Shown here one piece after another: positions 56,803-64,000 of a DNA stretch of 64,000 bases (position 1 is its first letter; each line of letters begins with the position of its first letter). The position numbers and the translations under genes are program-made. Source of the DNA: Pectobacterium atrosepticum. Its GTDB lineage: Bacteria; Pseudomonadota; Gammaproteobacteria; Enterobacterales; Enterobacteriaceae. The notes under the pieces are model-generated. The model did not search any database, had not been told where the DNA came from, and worked only from the letters and a program-made list of their open reading frames with translations. The stretch spans positions 3,596,001 through 3,660,000 of the forward strand of contig CP036163.1 in the NCBI GenBank assembly GCA_019056595.1. Reading direction: 5' to 3'.

Positions 56803-57144
56803 TTAATGTAGTGTGGTGGTCGGGGTCGCCGCTGTCGCGCACTGGCACAGCTCCCCCATGATGATGTGCCCCAGCACGGTTAGCCGGGGTTTATCGGTCA
56901 GTAAGGTGGGTTGCACCATATCACCCAGCATGGCGCAGGCGATTTCCATCCCGGTGGCGGTGCCGTGCTCACGCACGTGTGCGCCCTCCAGCTCCAGCGC
57001 AATGGCGATTTCCAGTTCGGTTAAGTTGCAGTTCAGGGCAATGCCGGTTTCCCGGCAGTTATCCAAATAGGCCTGTGCCACGGCGCGACGGTACACGGCA
57101 GTACGCACTTCCAGCGGAATACAGGACTGATTATTGATGTTCAT
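56803..57144 (-). CDS. P4-type small protein of unknown function (113 aa)
   Basis: It lies 10 bp upstream of alpha and overlaps the gene before it by 4 bp. 'IPLEVRTAVYRRAVAQAYLDNCRETG' and 'ELEIAIALELEGAHVREHG' suggest a helical protein. Such short genes are constant members of the alpha operon in P4-like satellites. Function unknown. Confidence 0.75.
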   Translation of the reverse strand: MNINNQSCIPLEVRTAVYRRAVAQAYLDNCRETGIALNCNLTELEIAIALELEGAHVREHGTATGMEIACAMLGDMVQPTLLTDKPRLTVLGHIIMGELCQCATAATPTTTLH

Positions 57145-57407
57145 TGTGCTGTCTCCCGTGCGGTGAAAAGGTGGGCTTCACAGTGGGTCATGACGTGGCC
57201 TATCTGGTCAGTCAACAGCGCCACCAGTGCGGCCATATCATCGGCCGGTAGCGTATTGGGTTTGGCGGCGGTCATGCCGCATTGCTGGGCATCCAGCATA
57301 TCGAGAAACATCACGCCGACGCGGTGCGCATGAGACAGGCGCAGGTAGTCAGCATGGGAAACAGGATAGGTATCATGATTATTGAGACGGGCGGCTAAGG
57401 TATTCAT
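57141..57407 (-). CDS. P4-type small protein of unknown function (88 aa)
   Basis: It overlaps both neighbours by 4 bp, so it is translationally coupled within the alpha operon. It is rich in Ala, His and Met with no membrane segment. Function unknown. Confidence 0.75.
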   Translation of the reverse strand: MNTLAARLNNHDTYPVSHADYLRLSHAHRVGVMFLDMLDAQQCGMTAAKPNTLPADDMAALVALLTDQIGHVMTHCEAHLFTARETAQ

Positions 57408-57598
57408 GCGCTCACCCCGTTCTCGGTTTCGGACGCTTCCGGGCTTTGCAGCGTCGTCGCCAATAATTCCAGCCGTTCAGCGAGTACAAACGTCAGCACC
57501 TCTTTGGCTACCGGGTTATCCAGCTCAATCACGGCGTGCGTCAGGGCGCGGCACTGGTCGGCGATTTCATCAAGGGTCAACGGAGTAGAATCAAACAT
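57404..57598 (-). CDS. P4-type small protein of unknown function (64 aa)
   Basis: I take the ATG ending at 57598 ('[21 protein letters not shown]'), which overlaps the stop of the Icd-like gene. The open frame continues up to 58135, but that part runs through the immunity leader and the Icd-like gene in another frame. It is acidic and helical. Function unknown. Confidence 0.72.
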   Translation of the reverse strand: MFDSTPLTLDEIADQCRALTHAVIELDNPVAKEVLTFVLAERLELLATTLQSPEASETENGVSA

Positions 57599-57788
57599 GG
57601 CTAACCCCCTGAGCAGGCAGACGGCCAGCAAAAGACAGCACATAGTCACGCGCCAGTAAACGGCGGGCGCTGATTTCATCCGGAGCGATAACAGCTTCAC
57701 GGTGCGGTAAGGCGCGTAATTCGGCGCGGCGCACGGCCAGAAACAGAAAGGTAAATTGCGGGTGTGACGGAGTGAGGGTCGTAGCCAT
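57591..57788 (-). CDS. Icd-like host cell division inhibitor family protein
   Basis: 65 residues. '[30 protein letters not shown]' and '[20 protein letters not shown]' match the Icd-like family common in P4-like elements. GGAG precedes the ATG. P1 Icd blocks division when expressed; whether this relative does so is unknown. It is the first gene after the long leader. Confidence 0.83.
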   Translation of the reverse strand: MATTLTPSHPQFTFLFLAVRRAELRALPHREAVIAPDEISARRLLARDYVLSFAGRLPAQGVSHV

Positions 57789-57990
57789 GTGGGAGTCTCC
57801 AAGTTTAGCTGATAACAGCTACCACCGGAGTTCCTACACTCATGGGTGGTAGCCCAGACGGGGGTAGGAATACCGGCAACCTTGGAAACCGGCCAGCCCG
57901 AAGGCTGCCCCGCCTGAGCCACCATTGTTTGGATGCAATAACGGCGTAAAACATGCCGCACAACATGCAGGTGTGCTAAGGCTACGACAC

Positions 57991-58013
57991 AAAAAAAGAC
58001 GCAAGCGGCGTCT
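57991..58013 (-). terminator. Terminator within the immunity leader
   Basis: On the minus strand AGACGC-cgctt-GCGTCT is followed by seven T. This could be the premature stop of leader transcription. Confidence 0.85.
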
Positions 58014-58086
58014 GGTGTCGCCAAGATTAAACACGGGTTCCTACGCCCGGCTGTCGATTTTGCGACAGCAGCGAGACTATAACGCC

Positions 58087-58112
58087 AAAAAGCCCCGGCA
58101 GGCAAGCCGGGG
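58087..58112 (-). terminator. Terminator at the head of the leader
   Basis: On the minus strand CCCCGGC-ttgcct-GCCGGGG is followed by cTTTTT. It lies just after the small gene at 58144 and probably ends the alpA transcript. Confidence 0.87.
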
Positions 58113-58143
58113 AAACGGATAAATTGCGCAGTCATGAACAGCC

Positions 58144-58368
58144 TCAGCAGTTGGTCAGCGCATCACCGGCACGGGATGCACAGTAACGCCGGGGTGAATC
58201 AGAAGCGGCGGGCGTCGGTGCAACGCTCAGCAGCAACGCGCCGAAACGCTGTTCACGGGCGGCAACGGTGGCCGGATTACGGATGGCGGGAAACAGTTGA
58301 TCGCACAGGCTGAGGGCTTCCCGTTCATCGAGTGTGACTGACTGACCGGCGATAGTTAAGGTGATCAT
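58144..58368 (-). CDS. P4-type small protein of unknown function (74 aa)
   Basis: It overlaps the alpA stop by 4 bp (ATGA). '[28 protein letters not shown]' is the recognisable part. It is short and soluble, and a frequent companion of AlpA in P4-like elements. Function unknown. Confidence 0.7.
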   Translation of the reverse strand: MITLTIAGQSVTLDEREALSLCDQLFPAIRNPATVAAREQRFGALLLSVAPTPAASDSPRRYCASRAGDALTNC

Positions 58369-58625
58369 GCGTGGTTCTCCTGTTGACGGGCGGCGATACG
58401 CTCAGCCACCCAATGATGAATTTCGGACTCAACCCATGCGACGTTCTTTCCACCCAGTGGAACACGGGCGGGAAAAACTTTGCGGCTGCTCAGTTCGTAC
58501 AGCGTCGAGCGGGAAATGCCGGTGACGTGCAACACTTCCGGCAGACGCATTAAGCGCTCTCTGACCGGATGAAGTGGCATCGGGGGCATAGCAGGAATAG
58601 GGGCTAGGGGTGTGGCTGACAACAT
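58365..58625 (-). CDS. AlpA-family transcriptional regulator
   Basis: 86 residues. The excisionase-type helix-turn-helix is 'RLPEVLHVTGISRSTLYELSSRKVFPARVPLGGKNVAWVESEIHHWV'. A Pro-rich N-terminus precedes it. AlpA activates integrase/excision genes in such elements. It starts the leftward cluster; the origin-like region lies upstream. Confidence 0.92.
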   Translation of the reverse strand: MLSATPLAPIPAMPPMPLHPVRERLMRLPEVLHVTGISRSTLYELSSRKVFPARVPLGGKNVAWVESEIHHWVAERIAARQQENHA

Positions 58626-59165
58626 GTGATGCTACCTCGTTAATGTCCGCCCGGGTCTGGCCGGATGGCGCTGGATTGCTCTGGTAGCTCGCTATTATGT
58701 GAATATTTTCGGAGACCGCAACAAGGTGCTGTTGTGCTATCGGTGAGCAAAATACGGTCTATTTTTTCCACCAACTGTTAATAAAGGGCAATAAAAAGCA
58801 ACGAAGGGCAGCGTGATTTATTCAATAAAAATATAAGTGTTTGTAACTATCGATAACCCACTTATCTATAGGAAATAACATCGTAAAACAGGCTCGCCAG
58901 AAAAAGGCTCAAAAAAACGGGTGAACAGTGTGAACACTCGGTGAAGAGTTTTTTACCGACTATTCACCTCTTTATTTATTGATTTATCTATTCTTTTCTC
59001 TCAAGTGAAGAGTAGTGAATAGTTTTATAAAAGAGTTAGTTCTAAATCGAGGAAACCGCCTAAGGGTGAGATTGTTTTGTGTGGTCGATGGCAGGACAGG
59101 CTCAGATAGCGGGGGTTGTGTGGTGAATTGCACAATAGCCACCAGACACTAACCCCATACAGAGA
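58626..59165. other. Intergenic control and origin region between alpA and psu
   Basis: 540 bp without a gene. The right half is iteron-rich (58919-59025). Divergent promoters for alpA and psu must lie here, but I cannot mark them confidently. Confidence 0.6.
58919..59025. other. Origin-like iteron region of the satellite
   Basis: GGTGAACAGTGTGAACACTC and GGTGAAGAG, followed by an AT-rich stretch and the inverted form CTATTCACC, repeat the octamers seen in the crr-like blocks. The region is about 4.5 kb from crr with alpha between them, as in P4. Confidence 0.68.
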
Positions 59166-59685
59166 ATGACAATGAGCCAGACAACCACATCAGACACGAA
59201 ACCGGTTAATACCCTGCCGGATACGCTGACAAAAGCGACTGACTATTACCTGAAAATGCGGGAAGCGCACACCGTTAACGCGGGTGAGCTGGATAACATC
59301 GATACCGCCATTGCGCGTGCCAAAGAGCAGAAAGCCAACACGGAAGCGGAAAATCAGCTTTCCGATACCGACTGGCGTGCGCGTTTTCTTGCCGCACGTG
59401 GCGAAATGACGGAAGAACTGAAAAATCAGCAGTTACAGCGGCTGGCACAGCGTGAGCTAGCGCAGGAGTATGACGGCTTGCTAGCACAGTTGGAAATAGA
59501 GCAACTGAGACAGAAAGCGAAGTGTCACTCATCAGCAAAAGATTGCTCTAATGCTCACGCCAGCGCCCTACGTGACTACGCTGAATGGGAGTTTAATCAG
59601 GCGTTAAATAACATCAGTACAAACCTGATCCGGGCGATTGAGTTAAAGCGGCATATGCTGGATATCACCACCTCTGAATTTACCC

Positions 59686-60689
59686 TAAATAGCTGTTCCA
59701 AATAGTAGATCACCAGAAGGGAACTCAGTCCGATTTAAGCGATCTGATCAATCGCTGAATATCCCAAATCACCAACCGGACTGAGTCATGCCGATCATAG
59801 CACCGATACCCGACGCCGAAAGGTGTCTGATGCAAAAAACCATCCATAAAACATGTGATAAAAACTATGCCCGCAGACTCACCGCGATGTTGATGCTTCA
59901 TCGTGGGGACAAGATAAGTGACGTTGCCAAAACGCTTTGCTGCGCACGTTCATCGCTGGGGCGCTGGATTAATTGGTTCACACTTTACGGGCTGGAAGGC
60001 CTGAAATCATTACCCTCAGGTCGTGGCCGACGCTGGCCGTTTGAGCGCATTTGTGTGCTGTTGCGTCAACTGATTAAGCATTCGCCGGAAGATTTTGGTT
60101 ATCAGCGTTCTCGCTGGAGTACTGAACTGTTAGCAATAAAAATCAACGAGATAACCGGGTGCCGTTTTTTACGAGGATGAGGTCGATATCCATCTCAACC
60201 CCAAAATAGGTGCTGACTGGCAGCTACGTGGTCAACAAAAGCGAGTTGTTACGCCAGGGAAAAACGAAAAATATTATCTGGCTGGCGCGTTGCACAGCGG
60301 CACAGGAAAAGTCAGTTACGTCGGCAGCAGCAGTAAAAACTCGGGGTTATTTATCAGCTTGTTAAAACATCTAAAAAGCACGTACCGGCGAGCAAAAACG
60401 ATCACGCTGATCGTTGATAACTACATCATCCATAAAAGTCGTGAAACGCTTCGTTGGCTGAAGAATAACCCAAAATTTATTGTTATTTATCAACCAATTT
60501 ACTCACCGTGGGTGAACCACGTAGAACGGTTATGGCAGGCATTACACGACACAATAACTAGAAATCATAGCTGTCGTTCGATGTGGCAATTACTGAACAA
60601 AGTACGCTATTTTATGAAAACGGTAAGCCCATTTCCTGGCAGGAAGCACGGTCAGGCAAAAGTGTAGCGATATTAGGATCAGCTATTTA
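59686..60689 (+). mobile_element. IS630-family element, copy 2 (internally deleted)
   Basis: 1000 bp between TA dinucleotides (59686-59687 and 60688-60689), with the same ends as copy 1 but in the opposite orientation. It interrupts the psu-like gene after codon 174. Apart from a window of about 22 bases at the deletion joint, it looks the same as copy 1. Confidence 0.9.
59788..60667 (+). pseudogene. IS630 transposase, frameshifted by internal deletion (copy 2)
   Basis: The N-terminal half ends at '...EITGCR' and runs into a stop after 'FLRG'. The C-terminal half in another frame keeps the first catalytic Asp region ('DEVDIHLNPKIGADWQ'), which copy 1 has lost, and the later Asp and Glu. The deletion is of the same size as in copy 1, but the joint is shifted by about 20 bp. 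Confidence 0.9.
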
Positions 60690-60931
60690 GGAGTCGCCTA
60701 TCAGAAGCCTGAAAAAGTGGTAATGGATTTGATTGTTGAAAAGCTGAAGGTGAAAGCGAATGACTACCGCTTTGATATGAGTAACGAGCCAGTGCTGTCA
60801 TCGCTGGGGCTGAACTCCCCTTCACTGCCGCATGCCGATTTCGCACCGGTATCCAGCCCGGCAAAACGAATGATATTTTCCCGTGAATTGAAAGAAAAAG
60901 AAGAGGCATTAAAAACACGGAGCCAAAAATT

Positions 60932-61180
60932 ATGATGCATTGCCCGTTCTGCGGCCACGCTGCTCATGCCCGCACCAGTCGCCCGTTATCGGAGAACGTC
61001 AAGCAGCGTTATCACCAGTGCCGGAATATTGAATGCTCGGCAACCTTTCGGACACTGGAATCAATAGAAGAAATTATTCAGCCATCGAATAGACGAGATC
61101 TGCCAATACCGGATATTCCATTATCACCGGCTATGCAGAAAAAATATAAGGATTACCCAGCCTCAGCCCTACGGAATTAA
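60932..61180 (+). CDS. Ogr/Delta-type zinc-finger late transcription activator
   Basis: 82 residues. The four cysteines are in 'HCPFCGHAAHARTSR' and 'YHQCRNIECSATFRT' (C-x2-C and C-x4-C), as in P2 Ogr and P4 Delta. It activates late promoters of satellite and helper. P4 Delta is a tandem duplication; this is a single unit. The start overlaps the psu stop. Confidence 0.92.
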   Translation: MMHCPFCGHAAHARTSRPLSENVKQRYHQCRNIECSATFRTLESIEEIIQPSNRRDLPIPDIPLSPAMQKKYKDYPASALRN

Positions 61181-61222
61181 TTAGCCAGATTATGGTTTCA
61201 TTTCCGCCAATATCAGGACGTC

Positions 61223-61246
61223 GCCCGCCACTGCGCGGGCTTTTTT
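61223..61246 (+). terminator. Rho-independent terminator after the Delta-like gene
   Basis: GCCCGC-cactgc-GCGGGC followed by TTTTTT, ending the psu-delta transcript. Confidence 0.9.
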
Positions 61247-61406
61247 GCGAGCTTTTTTCTCTGGCTAGCGATTTTTTGGCCGTACATGCATACGGTGCAT
61301 GGATTTGCATGCAATACTTACCCCCGAATCTGCCCTACAGCGCCAGTATTGGCGCGGCCTGAACGCTTCCATGCAACTGCATGAAATGCGCTACATAAAG
61401 CGGGCA

Positions 61407-61425
61407 GGCGTGGCGGGGATAGCAT
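61407..61425. other. P2/P4-type cos packaging site
   Basis: GGCGTGGCGGGGATAGCAT matches 16 of the 19 bases of the P2/P4 cohesive-end sequence as I know it (GGCGAGGCGGGGAAAGCAC). The context also fits: GCTACATAAAGCGGGC before it, TGCGCGC after it and CATGCA motifs in the 100 bp upstream are typical of the P2-like cos region. It would let a P2-like helper package the satellite. Confidence 0.82.
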
Positions 61426-61573
61426 TGCGCGCTAGTGGTTGGTGATTTATTTTATAGCTTTGCTGGCGTAGCTGCAGTGGTGGTACTCAATACGTTGAAA
61501 GTCAGAAATTATGCTGGTATTGATTTTTAATTAAGCTGATATAAATAGAAAATATTAAAGGAATTATTTGGAT

Positions 61574-62962
61574 ATGAAAAACATTAAGTTTTACGGAGAG
61601 TCTGTTGATGAACACCGTAAGGGGGTGATAAGAGTTGATGGAGAAGATTATCCTGCGGACTTGAAAATAACACAGTCTAATATAGAAATTCGTTTTTTCG
61701 ATTTTAGTTGTAAAATGAACCGGGATTTCTCAGACCTTCTCAACCTCAAAACCGCAGTTTTTAATGGAAGTGGCGGCTTTTTTCGCCTTTTTGGCATGGA
61801 ATTAAATGAAAGCTCCTTTAGGTTTATTGAACCATCCAATAGTTTTAACGATTATACCTTCTCGGCAAGTGGTTTTTTATATTCGAGTGCTAACTTAAAC
61901 GATATTGAGATGTATCAAGTATTGAGCTTTTATTCAAGTGGAATAAAAAATTGGTTGGGGAATACTGAAAAATTAAATAAAATAATAAATCGGTCTATTT
62001 TAAATAAATTACCTGAACAGGAAGATTTAGTTGAATTTGAGAGGGGTATTAAAGATGTAGGTACAGTAGGTGGCTATTATGGATATAGATATGGTGGTTT
62101 AGATGGCTTACATACCGTAGGCATGTCAGTTACACCACACATAACATTGCATCTTGAAAACAAAGTGGACTTAAACGGACTGCTTGAGAGATATACTGAT
62201 CTCTATATGCTTATGAGGTTTTTAATTGGGAGACAACTCGATTTCACGGATGTTAAGGTTCGTGTGAGTGAAAACAGCAGGCACAGTGACATTAGCCTTT
62301 ACTTTCCAGAAAGAAAGAGCATCAGCAGTGAATTGCATAATTCGATGTCACTTCTCTATTCTTCAGTATACAATGACGGTTCTGAAAAAAAATTCCCGCT
62401 TCAAATATTTGATAATTATTTTCATGGCAAAGAAAATGAAACTAATTTGCTAGTTAAGAAATTTATTAATTATTCTCTTATAGATAGTGATGAAGAGAGG
62501 TTTTTAGGTTTTTATCGAATAATAGAAAGATCAACGTTTAAACAATCTTATTATGTTGATAAAAATAAGCTATCGGTATTACTTGACCGTTCAAGAAGTA
62601 TACTCCAAAAAACATTCCATGGCTCATCAATTAGTGAATTCAAAAGAGCAGTGATGAGGGTGAATGGTAGCAAGGAAAACACTGAGACATGCATTCGGCA
62701 TTATATAAAAAACCTACCTGAAGAGTTTGTGGTTGCTTTGGGGCTTGATAAAATAAAGATAGATGCATTATGTAGAGTCAGAAATAATATAATTCATCAA
62801 CCTTTGTTTTCTGTGTCTATTTCTAAACTGCATGACTGTATGGTTATATCAAGAATATTGGCATTTGTTATACTAATGGAGAAGTTAGGTATACCTTATG
62901 GTTTGATTGAAGAAGTAGCTAACTTGAATAGATGGAAGGGGGGGATATCATATTTAATCTGA
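61574..62962 (+). CDS. Large HEPN-motif protein in the psu-int cargo slot; candidate anti-phage gene
   Basis: 462 residues from ATG 61574 (a TTG at 61568 is also possible; AAGGA lies before both). The N-terminal half is rich in strands ('KGVIRVDGEDYPADLKITQSN', 'TAVFNGSGGFFRLFGMEL') and resembles the N-terminal domain of ApeA-type defence proteins in layout. The C-terminal 150 residues are helical and carry R-N-N-I-I-H (Arg403-His408), the R-x4-H motif of HEPN ribonucleases. It is very AT-rich, unlike the alpha operon. It is a single gene with its own terminator, between cos and the integrase, where P4-like satellites are known to keep anti-phage cargo. The defence role is inferred. Confidence 0.75.
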   Translation: MKNIKFYGESVDEHRKGVIRVDGEDYPADLKITQSNIEIRFFDFSCKMNRDFSDLLNLKTAVFNGSGGFFRLFGMELNESSFRFIEPSNSFNDYTFSASGFLYSSANLNDIEMYQVLSFYSSGIKNWLGNTEKLNKIINRSILNKLPEQEDLVEFERGIKDVGTVGGYYGYRYGGLDGLHTVGMSVTPHITLHLENKVDLNGLLERYTDLYMLMRFLIGRQLDFTDVKVRVSENSRHSDISLYFPERKSISSELHNSMSLLYSSVYNDGSEKKFPLQIFDNYFHGKENETNLLVKKFINYSLIDSDEERFLGFYRIIERSTFKQSYYVDKNKLSVLLDRSRSILQKTFHGSSISEFKRAVMRVNGSKENTETCIRHYIKNLPEEFVVALGLDKIKIDALCRVRNNIIHQPLFSVSISKLHDCMVISRILAFVILMEKLGIPYGLIEEVANLNRWKGGISYLI

Positions 62963-62998
62963 GGGTTTCTTAGATATTATATATTTATTCAATATTAA

Positions 62999-63028
62999 AA
63001 ATTGGCATATTTATTAATCTGCCAATTT
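62999..63028. terminator. Hairpin between the HEPN gene and integrase
   Basis: AAATTGGCA-tatttattaatc-TGCCAATTT, a perfect 9-bp stem with A/T runs on both sides. It probably serves both convergent genes. Confidence 0.75.
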
Positions 63029-63035
63029 ATTTAAA

Positions 63036-64000
63036 TTATTTTTTTACTACCTTTCCCCACCAAACCATCAATTCTTTCCGCTGTTCAAGATAGGTAGAGC
63101 GGTTATAAGCCCGTCTAACTTCATTCTTATCACAATGCGCTAACGCTGCTTCAATCACATCAGGATTAAAACCAGCTTCATTCATGGCTGTGCTGGCTAT
63201 TGAGCGTAAACCATGTGCGACCAGTTTGCCACCGTAGCCGATGCGTTTTAACGCAGCATTCGCGGTCTGGCTGTTCATGGATTTTTTAGGATCGTTACGG
63301 CTTGGGAATACGTGTTCGCGGTTTCCGCTGATAGGGCGCATGATATCGAGCAGTTCCAGCGCTTGATCGGAGAGCGGAACGATATGATCGCGCTTGGCTT
63401 TCATTCGTTCAGCCGGAATGCTCCACGTTCTTTTCTCTATATCGATCTCTACCCATGCCGTCGCGGAGGCTTCTGCCGGGCGAATCAGCGTCAGCAACTG
63501 CCATTCTAATAAGCAACGGGTCGGAATGGACAGGTTAGACATGGCAATGGTGCGCATCAGCTTAGGGAGTTCTTCTGGCCGGATAGTCGGCATGTGCTGC
63601 TTTTTCGGGCGCTCAAAGGCCATACCAATGCCAGAGGCGGGGTTAGCGTCAATCAGCCCCGTATTGACCGCGTAAACCATGATTTCATTGATGCGCTGTA
63701 CTAACCGCCTGACTGTTTCCAGTGCGCCACGGGCTTTAATCGGCTCTAGCGCCTGTATCAGCGTGCGGGCTTTGATTCCTTGTACCGGGATATTCTCAAT
63801 CGCCGGGAGTACGTCTTTTTCCAGCGATCGCCAAATGTCTTTGGCATGATCCGCACTGACCTTGGTCTGCTTCAACGTGAACCAATTACGCGCCACATTG
63901 ATGAAGATGCTTTCTATCGCGATTTGTGCTTCTTCGACTTCCTTAGCCACTTTTTCCTGTGGGTCTATTCCTTTGGCTAACAAAGACAGTTTTTCGTCTC
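63036..64000 (-). CDS. P4-type tyrosine integrase (cut by right window edge)
   Basis: The last 320 residues are visible. The frame is open to the window edge ('DEKLSLLAKGIDPQ'), so an N-terminal part of about 90 residues lies beyond. The catalytic residues are Arg in 'LLTLIRPAEASATAWVEID', His-x2-Arg in 'VAHGLRSIASTAMNEAG', and the final Tyr in 'RRAYNRSTYLEQRKELMVWW'. It integrates the element, commonly beside a tRNA or tmRNA gene; the attachment site should lie just right of the window. Confidence 0.95.
   Translation of the reverse strand, partial: DEKLSLLAKGIDPQEKVAKEVEEAQIAIESIFINVARNWFTLKQTKVSADHAKDIWRSLEKDVLPAIENIPVQGIKARTLIQALEPIKARGALETVRRLVQRINEIMVYAVNTGLIDANPASGIGMAFERPKKQHMPTIRPEELPKLMRTIAMSNLSIPTRCLLEWQLLTLIRPAEASATAWVEIDIEKRTWSIPAERMKAKRDHIVPLSDQALELLDIMRPISGNREHVFPSRNDPKKSMNSQTANAALKRIGYGGKLVAHGLRSIASTAMNEAGFNPDVIEAALAHCDKNEVRRAYNRSTYLEQRKELMVWWGKVVKK

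Larger units (their letters stand above)
57789..58135 (-). ncRNA. P4-type immunity leader (CI-RNA-like region, overlapping an Ash-like frame)
   Basis: In P4 the leader before the alpha operon makes the short CI RNA, which terminates transcription by pairing with leader targets. This stretch has the same position, two intrinsic terminators (58087-58112 and 57991-58013) and repeated complementary-looking segments. An open frame inside reads '...[19 protein letters not shown]', typical of the Ash-like family found in this leader. I cannot place the ends of a mature RNA by eye. Confidence 0.55.
59166..60935 (+). pseudogene. Psu-like capsid-binding/polarity suppression gene, split by IS630
   Basis: The 5' part encodes 174 residues, then five IS-encoded ones. 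After the IS the same frame resumes at 60690 ('GVAYQKPEKVVMDLIVEKL') and runs to 60935. Rejoined, the protein is about 255 residues. Its end 'SSPAKRMIFSRELKEKEEAL' parallels P4 Psu ('TPAQNMIFSRKSAQLASR'). Psu inhibits Rho and decorates the capsid of the helper-derived particle. The N-terminus is longer than in P4 and rich in coiled-coil-like Glu/Gln/Lys. No sid gene is seen. Confidence 0.68.

Noticed and set aside
57599..58135. Long N-terminal extension of the 64-residue gene in the alpha operon
   Set aside because: It runs through the immunity leader and the Icd-like gene in another frame; two terminators lie inside it. Part of it may be an Ash-like frame, treated under the leader.

Overview
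The window reads as chromosome from a soft-rot enterobacterium, most likely Pectobacterium. The evidence is a multi-repeat surface adhesin with its own export genes, a rhamnogalacturonate lyase (rhiE), a KdgR-like box before a sugar transporter, a full 127-bp ERIC element, and enterobacterial housekeeping genes (acs-yjcH-actP, nifJ, erfK, metY). All calls come from reading sequence and translated proteins by eye; no database search was run.

Left part (1-19,000): the C-terminal 3,100+ residues of a giant repeat adhesin run off the left edge. An ERIC element follows, then a tightly coupled four-gene export operon: TolC-like lipoprotein, HlyD-type adaptor, GAF-like/HlyD protein, and an M50 metalloprotease fused to an HlyD-like arm. 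Next come rhiE and an Rpn-family nuclease gene bracketed by REP-like palindromic repeats.

Middle part (19,000-47,400): acs-yjcH-actP is read leftward, with an internally deleted IS630 sitting about 60 bp upstream of acs. A small PAS-like protein follows, then a ferric-siderophore receptor with a signalling domain and a Fur-boxed fecI-fecR pair. The rest is mostly metabolic and transport genes: AI-2E exporter, GPH sugar transporter, YeiQ-like dehydrogenase, MetY, ErfK, a nitrilase-family amidase, cytochrome b561, NifJ, a GNAT enzyme, a LysE exporter and an amino-acid-binding protein. Small gene remnants lie between them.

Right part (47,600-64,000): an accessory island. An IS3-family element splits a small membrane-protein gene; removing it restores the frame. 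Beyond it is an AT-rich two-gene cassette (a stand-alone GT51 transglycosylase domain plus a membrane-anchored beta-rich protein), then a decayed 3' fragment of a P4-type primase, and an AbiE module whose toxin gene is gutted. From about 53,500 to beyond the right edge lies a P4-like phage satellite: crr-like direct repeats, alpha primase-helicase, small P4-type genes including an Icd-like protein, AlpA, an iteron-rich origin-like region, psu (broken by a second IS630), an Ogr/Delta activator, a P2/P4-type cos site, and an integrase. A RelE-type toxin-antitoxin pair sits between the two crr-like repeats. The single gene between cos and int, where such satellites are known to carry anti-phage cargo, encodes a large AT-rich protein with a C-terminal HEPN-type R-x4-H motif. 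It is the best candidate for a little-described defence system here; the GT51/beta-protein pair is second.
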